Positions 61,201 to 64,000 of a stretch of DNA of 64,000 nt are shown here, one piece after another. Source of the DNA: CAVYGN01 sp964413265. GTDB lineage: Bacteria; Spirochaetota; Brevinematia; Brevinematales; JAOACQ01. Below the pieces are notes generated by a model. That model saw only the letters and a program-made list of their open reading frames with translations, did not search any database and had not been told where the DNA came from. The stretch covers positions 1 to 64,000 of the forward strand of contig CAYPRX010000002.1 of the NCBI GenBank assembly GCA_964413265.1, written 5' to 3'. Each line of letters opens with the position of its first letter. Positions within the stretch are counted from its first letter, which is position 1. A program made the translations under genes and the position numbers.

Positions 61201-62499
61201 ATGTGCTACGCAATACCGGGCAGGGTAAAATCAATTCGGGGCAAATGGGCTTACATAGATTATTTCGGTGAGGAGAGACGGGCTTATAATGAATTTAATG
61301 ATCTTGCTCCCGGGGAGTATATTTACGCCCAGGGTGGAATCATTATTGAAAAGATAGCATCGCGTGAAGCGAGAGCTATTTTGAGAACATGGAAGGAGCT
61401 TTTCTTTTCCCTCCGAAAAAAGGATGAAGAACTGCTGAATAACAGCCGGCAGTCTATTTCCGGAAGTACGCCGGAAATCAGAAAGCTTCTGGACGAAGCC
61501 ATCAATGGGCGTAAGCTTTCGTCTGAAGAGCTTCTGTTACTGATGAAGGCGGAGAAAAGCGGTGATCTGACGGATCTTTACAATACTGCAAACCTGTTGA
61601 GGGCTGAGTTTCATAAAAATTCATGCTGTGTCCATGGAATAATAGAAATATCAAACTATTGTTCAAGGAACTGCGCTTATTGCGGAATATCTTCGGAAGT
61701 AAGAAATGTTAAGCGTTACAGGATGACGAAACAGGAAATAATCGATTCGGCTCATGAGGCAGTAAAAAAATACGGCTTTAAAGCCCTTGTCCTTCAGAGC
61801 GGGGAGAATTCCTACACACCCGCCGAACTGGCTGATATCATCCGCACAATAAAAAGTAATGATAATGTGCTTATTTTCGCGAGTTTTGGAGAGATCGGCT
61901 CATCAGGTCTGGAGATCCTTTATAATGCGGGTGCCAGGGGCGTTCTTCTCAGGTTTGAAACATCCAACCCCATGCTATACGCAAGGCTTCATGCGGGACA
62001 TTCTCTTGAAGAGAGACTTGATGAAATCAGAGCTGCATATGAAATGGGATACCTGATAATAACAGGTTCTCTGATAGGTCTTCCAGGTCAAACTGAAAAT
62101 GATCTCCTGAGAGACATTCTTACCGCCAGGGAATTGCATACTGAAATGTACAGTTTCGGTCCATTTCTTCCGGCTCCGGGGACGAACCTCGAGAGGAGCA
62201 AAAAGCCGTATGATTGTATGGTGTTGAAAACGATAGCGGTGACAAGGATTGCCGATGCACAGAATGCTAAAATACTTGTGACTACAGGCTTTGAAACTCT
62301 ATCAAAAAAAGCCAGACAGCAGGGTCTTATGTCAGGTGCTAATTCCGTCATGATCAACCTGACCCCTGTGCTTTATAAAAAAGATTACGCCATCTATCCC
62401 AACCGTGCCCACAGGGATGAGGATTTGAGCCGCCAGATCGAAGATACCCTCAAGCTGTTAAAGGACCTTGGAAGGGCTCCGACCGATTTGAGTTATTGA
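61201..62499 (+). CDS. HypC-type domain fused to HydE-type radical SAM maturase
   Basis: A 432-residue fusion. Residues 1-75 match HypC/HupF chaperones: MCYAIPGRV with Cys2, which in HypC binds the Fe(CN)2CO unit of [NiFe] hydrogenase; the second ligand (His51 of E. coli HypC) aligns to Gln44 here. Residues about 140-432 match HydE, the radical SAM enzyme of [FeFe]-hydrogenase H-cluster assembly: ISNYCSRNCAYCG (Cys154, Cys158, Cys161), VKRYRMTKQEI, LQSGENSYTP, RFETSNPMLYARLH, GSLIGLPGQTENDL and GPFLPAPGTNLE. A linker of about 60 helical residues joins them. The gene has its own promoter; no HydF, HydG or hydrogenase gene is in view. It leads an operon with an ABC exporter. Confidence 0.88.
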   Translation: MCYAIPGRVKSIRGKWAYIDYFGEERRAYNEFNDLAPGEYIYAQGGIIIEKIASREARAILRTWKELFFSLRKKDEELLNNSRQSISGSTPEIRKLLDEAINGRKLSSEELLLLMKAEKSGDLTDLYNTANLLRAEFHKNSCCVHGIIEISNYCSRNCAYCGISSEVRNVKRYRMTKQEIIDSAHEAVKKYGFKALVLQSGENSYTPAELADIIRTIKSNDNVLIFASFGEIGSSGLEILYNAGARGVLLRFETSNPMLYARLHAGHSLEERLDEIRAAYEMGYLIITGSLIGLPGQTENDLLRDILTARELHTEMYSFGPFLPAPGTNLERSKKPYDCMVLKTIAVTRIADAQNAKILVTTGFETLSKKARQQGLMSGANSVMINLTPVLYKKDYAIYPNRAHRDEDLSRQIEDTLKLLKDLGRAPTDLSY

Positions 62500-62500
62500 T

Positions 62501-63427
62501 ATGCCCATAATCACTGTTGAAAATGTCAATAAAAGCTATGGAGAACTGAGGGCTGTAAGTGATTTTTCATTTGATGTTGATGAGGCAGACTGTTTCGGGT
62601 TTTTAGGTCCGAACGGGGCCGGCAAAACAACGATGATGAAAATGATCTATGGAAAAGCGGAAAGGGATGATGTGCTGAGCAGTACTATAAAGGTAATGGG
62701 TTTCGATCCGGCCAATAATCCGCTTGAGATCAAGTTATTATCCGGGGTGGTGCCCCAGGAAGATAATCTAGACGAGGAATTAAGCGTATTTCAGAACCTT
62801 TATCTTTATACGCGTTTTTACGGCATACCCACAGCATTGTCAAAGAAAAGAATTGATGAACTTCTCGATTTTATGGAACTTGCGGATAAAAAAAATGCAA
62901 GAATAAGGGAACTTTCCGGGGGAATGAAGAGGCGGCTGATCATTGTCAGGGCTCTGCTCAACGAACCCAGGCTTCTTATTCTTGACGAGCCTACGACCGG
63001 ACTTGATCCTCAGGTAAGGCATCTTATATGGGATAAAATCAGAAAATTAAAAAAAGAGGGGGTTACCATTCTGCTCACCACACATTATATGGAAGAGGCC
63101 TTTGAAATCTGCGATAAGATTATTATAATGGATAAAGGCATGAAGGTTCTTGAGGGAAATCCTCATGATCTCATTGCAAACCATATAGAAAAGTACGCGC
63201 TCCAGATCATAAACAAAGAAAACTCATTATGCCTCGAGGGAAAGATTGATAACAATATTATCAGGAAAGAGGAATCTGAGGAGATGGTGGTTTATTATTC
63301 AAATGATCTTAAATACCTTGAAGACCTGGCACTCTGTATGGACGCTGGTGATTTCTATATACGTCAATCGAACCTCGAAGACCTTTTCCTGAAGACGACA
63401 GGGAGGCTGCTAAATGAGGATCAATAA
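62501..63427 (+). CDS. ABC-2 exporter ATPase (NodI/DrrA type)
   Basis: A 308-residue ATPase. Walker A GPNGAGKTTMM, the Q loop GVVPQEDNLDEELSVFQN, signature LSGGMKRRLIIVRALLNEPR, Walker B LLILDEPTTGLDPQVRHLIW and the switch His in TTHYMEEA. VRHLIWDKIRKL and HYMEEA are characteristic of the NodI branch of ABC-2 exporters. It starts one base after the HypC-HydE stop and overlaps the permease by 14 bp, so the three genes are one operon. The cargo is unknown. Confidence 0.93.
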   Translation: MPIITVENVNKSYGELRAVSDFSFDVDEADCFGFLGPNGAGKTTMMKMIYGKAERDDVLSSTIKVMGFDPANNPLEIKLLSGVVPQEDNLDEELSVFQNLYLYTRFYGIPTALSKKRIDELLDFMELADKKNARIRELSGGMKRRLIIVRALLNEPRLLILDEPTTGLDPQVRHLIWDKIRKLKKEGVTILLTTHYMEEAFEICDKIIIMDKGMKVLEGNPHDLIANHIEKYALQIINKENSLCLEGKIDNNIIRKEESEEMVVYYSNDLKYLEDLALCMDAGDFYIRQSNLEDLFLKTTGRLLNEDQ

Positions 63428-64000
63428 GGTGCGGGTTCCATCTTTTATATGGAGAATCTGGAGCGTATGGTATCGCCATTACAGCGTATATTTTAAAAAT
63501 CTGTTAACAAATGCTTTTCCTCCCTTTCTGGATCCCTTAATATTTCTGGTCGGTATTGGTGTGGGATTGGGGATTTTTATCGGTAAAATGGAAGGAGTCT
63601 CATACATTGAATTTTTAGCCTCCGGTCTCCTCGTTTCTACAGCCATGTTCACATCTGCCTTCGAGTGTTCTTTCGGTACATTTATCAGACTGGAGTTTGA
63701 TAAAGTTTACGATGGTATGATCGCAGCCCCCCTTTCGGCCGGTGATATTTTTCTCGGAGAAATACTATGGGCGGGTGCTAAAGGATTTTTCTTTACAATG
63801 TCTGTACTGATTATAGTCAAGATATTCGGTTATATACCCGGGCCGATGAGCTACTTTACGCCATTTGTGGGGATGATCACTGGATTAATGTTCGCTTCTT
63901 TATCTCTGGTTATCACTTCCATTGTAAAAACCATTGACCAGTTCAATTTCCTTTTTACAGGCTTTATATCGCCGATGTTTTTCTTTTCAGGGATATTTTT
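63414..64000 (+). CDS. ABC-2 exporter permease (NodJ type; 3' end outside window)
   Basis: The frame opens at ATG 63414, inside the end of the ATPase gene, and is still open at the window edge (195 codons). The translated part has the NodJ/ABC-2 plan: a cytoplasmic start with RHYSVYFKNLLTNAFPPFLD, then hydrophobic segments (PLIFLVGIGVGLGIFIGKM, FLASGLLVSTAMFTSAFECS) and the APLSAGDIFLGEILWAGAK loop. It is the membrane partner of the preceding ATPase. Confidence 0.88.
   Translation, partial: MRINKVRVPSFIWRIWSVWYRHYSVYFKNLLTNAFPPFLDPLIFLVGIGVGLGIFIGKMEGVSYIEFLASGLLVSTAMFTSAFECSFGTFIRLEFDKVYDGMIAAPLSAGDIFLGEILWAGAKGFFFTMSVLIIVKIFGYIPGPMSYFTPFVGMITGLMFASLSLVITSIVKTIDQFNFLFTGFISPMFFFSGIF

Noticed and set aside
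1..64000. CRISPR arrays, insertion sequences, prophage or integrative element boundaries
   Set aside because: No regularly spaced repeats, transposase, integrase or tRNA-adjacent direct repeats were seen.

Overview
The window reads as chromosomal housekeeping and accessory DNA from a diderm bacterium of roughly 40% G+C (estimated by eye), most likely a spirochaete. The strongest evidence is the gene order cheA-cheW-cheX-cheY at 47.3-51.0 kb, the arrangement known from Treponema and Borrelia. Supporting evidence is an LPS-export permease pair (lptF/lptG), a 919-residue membrane-anchored TPR protein resembling the spirochaete flagellar collar protein FlcA, and many small lipoproteins. The genus cannot be told from the sequence alone. 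No phage, insertion sequence or CRISPR array is visible.

Layout. 0-3.1 kb (minus): a membrane-anchored methyltransferase translationally coupled to a TetR regulator behind a perfect 19-bp palindrome, and a phosphohexomutase. 3.2-7.6 kb: metK-ugd (plus), a small membrane protein and aat (minus), pyrE (plus). 7.6-15.5 kb (minus): two tandem 7TM-DISM receptors with chemoreceptor-type signalling domains, then ptsI-purU-response regulator. 15.7-22.3 kb (plus): an envelope block, fabD-fabZ, lipoprotein, sppA, Yip1-like, lptF, lptG. 22.3-32.7 kb (minus): pfkA-eda, serA, ferredoxin, a module of HATPase/degenerate phosphatase, neuB and a flagellin-like protein, then ftsW and the FlcA-like TPR gene. 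32.9-36.0 kb (plus): argF-argH-usp. 36.0-40.9 kb: ilvE, a small secreted protein, a cNMP-binding protein, accA and an EF-G-like GTPase. 41.1-42.8 kb: a GH79-type glycosidase lipoprotein behind two mini-ORFs. 42.8-44.2 kb (minus): bacteriohemerythrin, arsC and two tRNA-Val genes.

44.4-51.0 kb (plus) is the chemotaxis cluster: an unrecognised leader gene, cheR, cheB, a second promoter, cheA, cheW, cheX, cheY. It continues at 51.0-57.8 kb with a ROK sugar kinase, a secreted unknown, lipoproteins, a receiver-HD-GYP protein and a sigma-54 activator. 57.8-60.8 kb (minus) is a sugar ABC importer without its ATPase; a strong terminator lies between the binding protein and the permeases. 61.2-64.0 kb (plus) holds a HypC-HydE fusion protein followed by a NodI/NodJ-type exporter that runs off the window.

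The most unusual item is the HypC-HydE fusion at 61201-62499: a [NiFe]-hydrogenase chaperone-type domain joined to an [FeFe]-hydrogenase radical-SAM maturase, keeping the chaperone's Cys2 but not its metal-binding His. Also notable are a tRNA-Val with C instead of U at position 33, a pseudo-phosphatase/HATPase beside neuB and a flagellin-like gene, and seven of seven convergent gene junctions with almost no space for a terminator.
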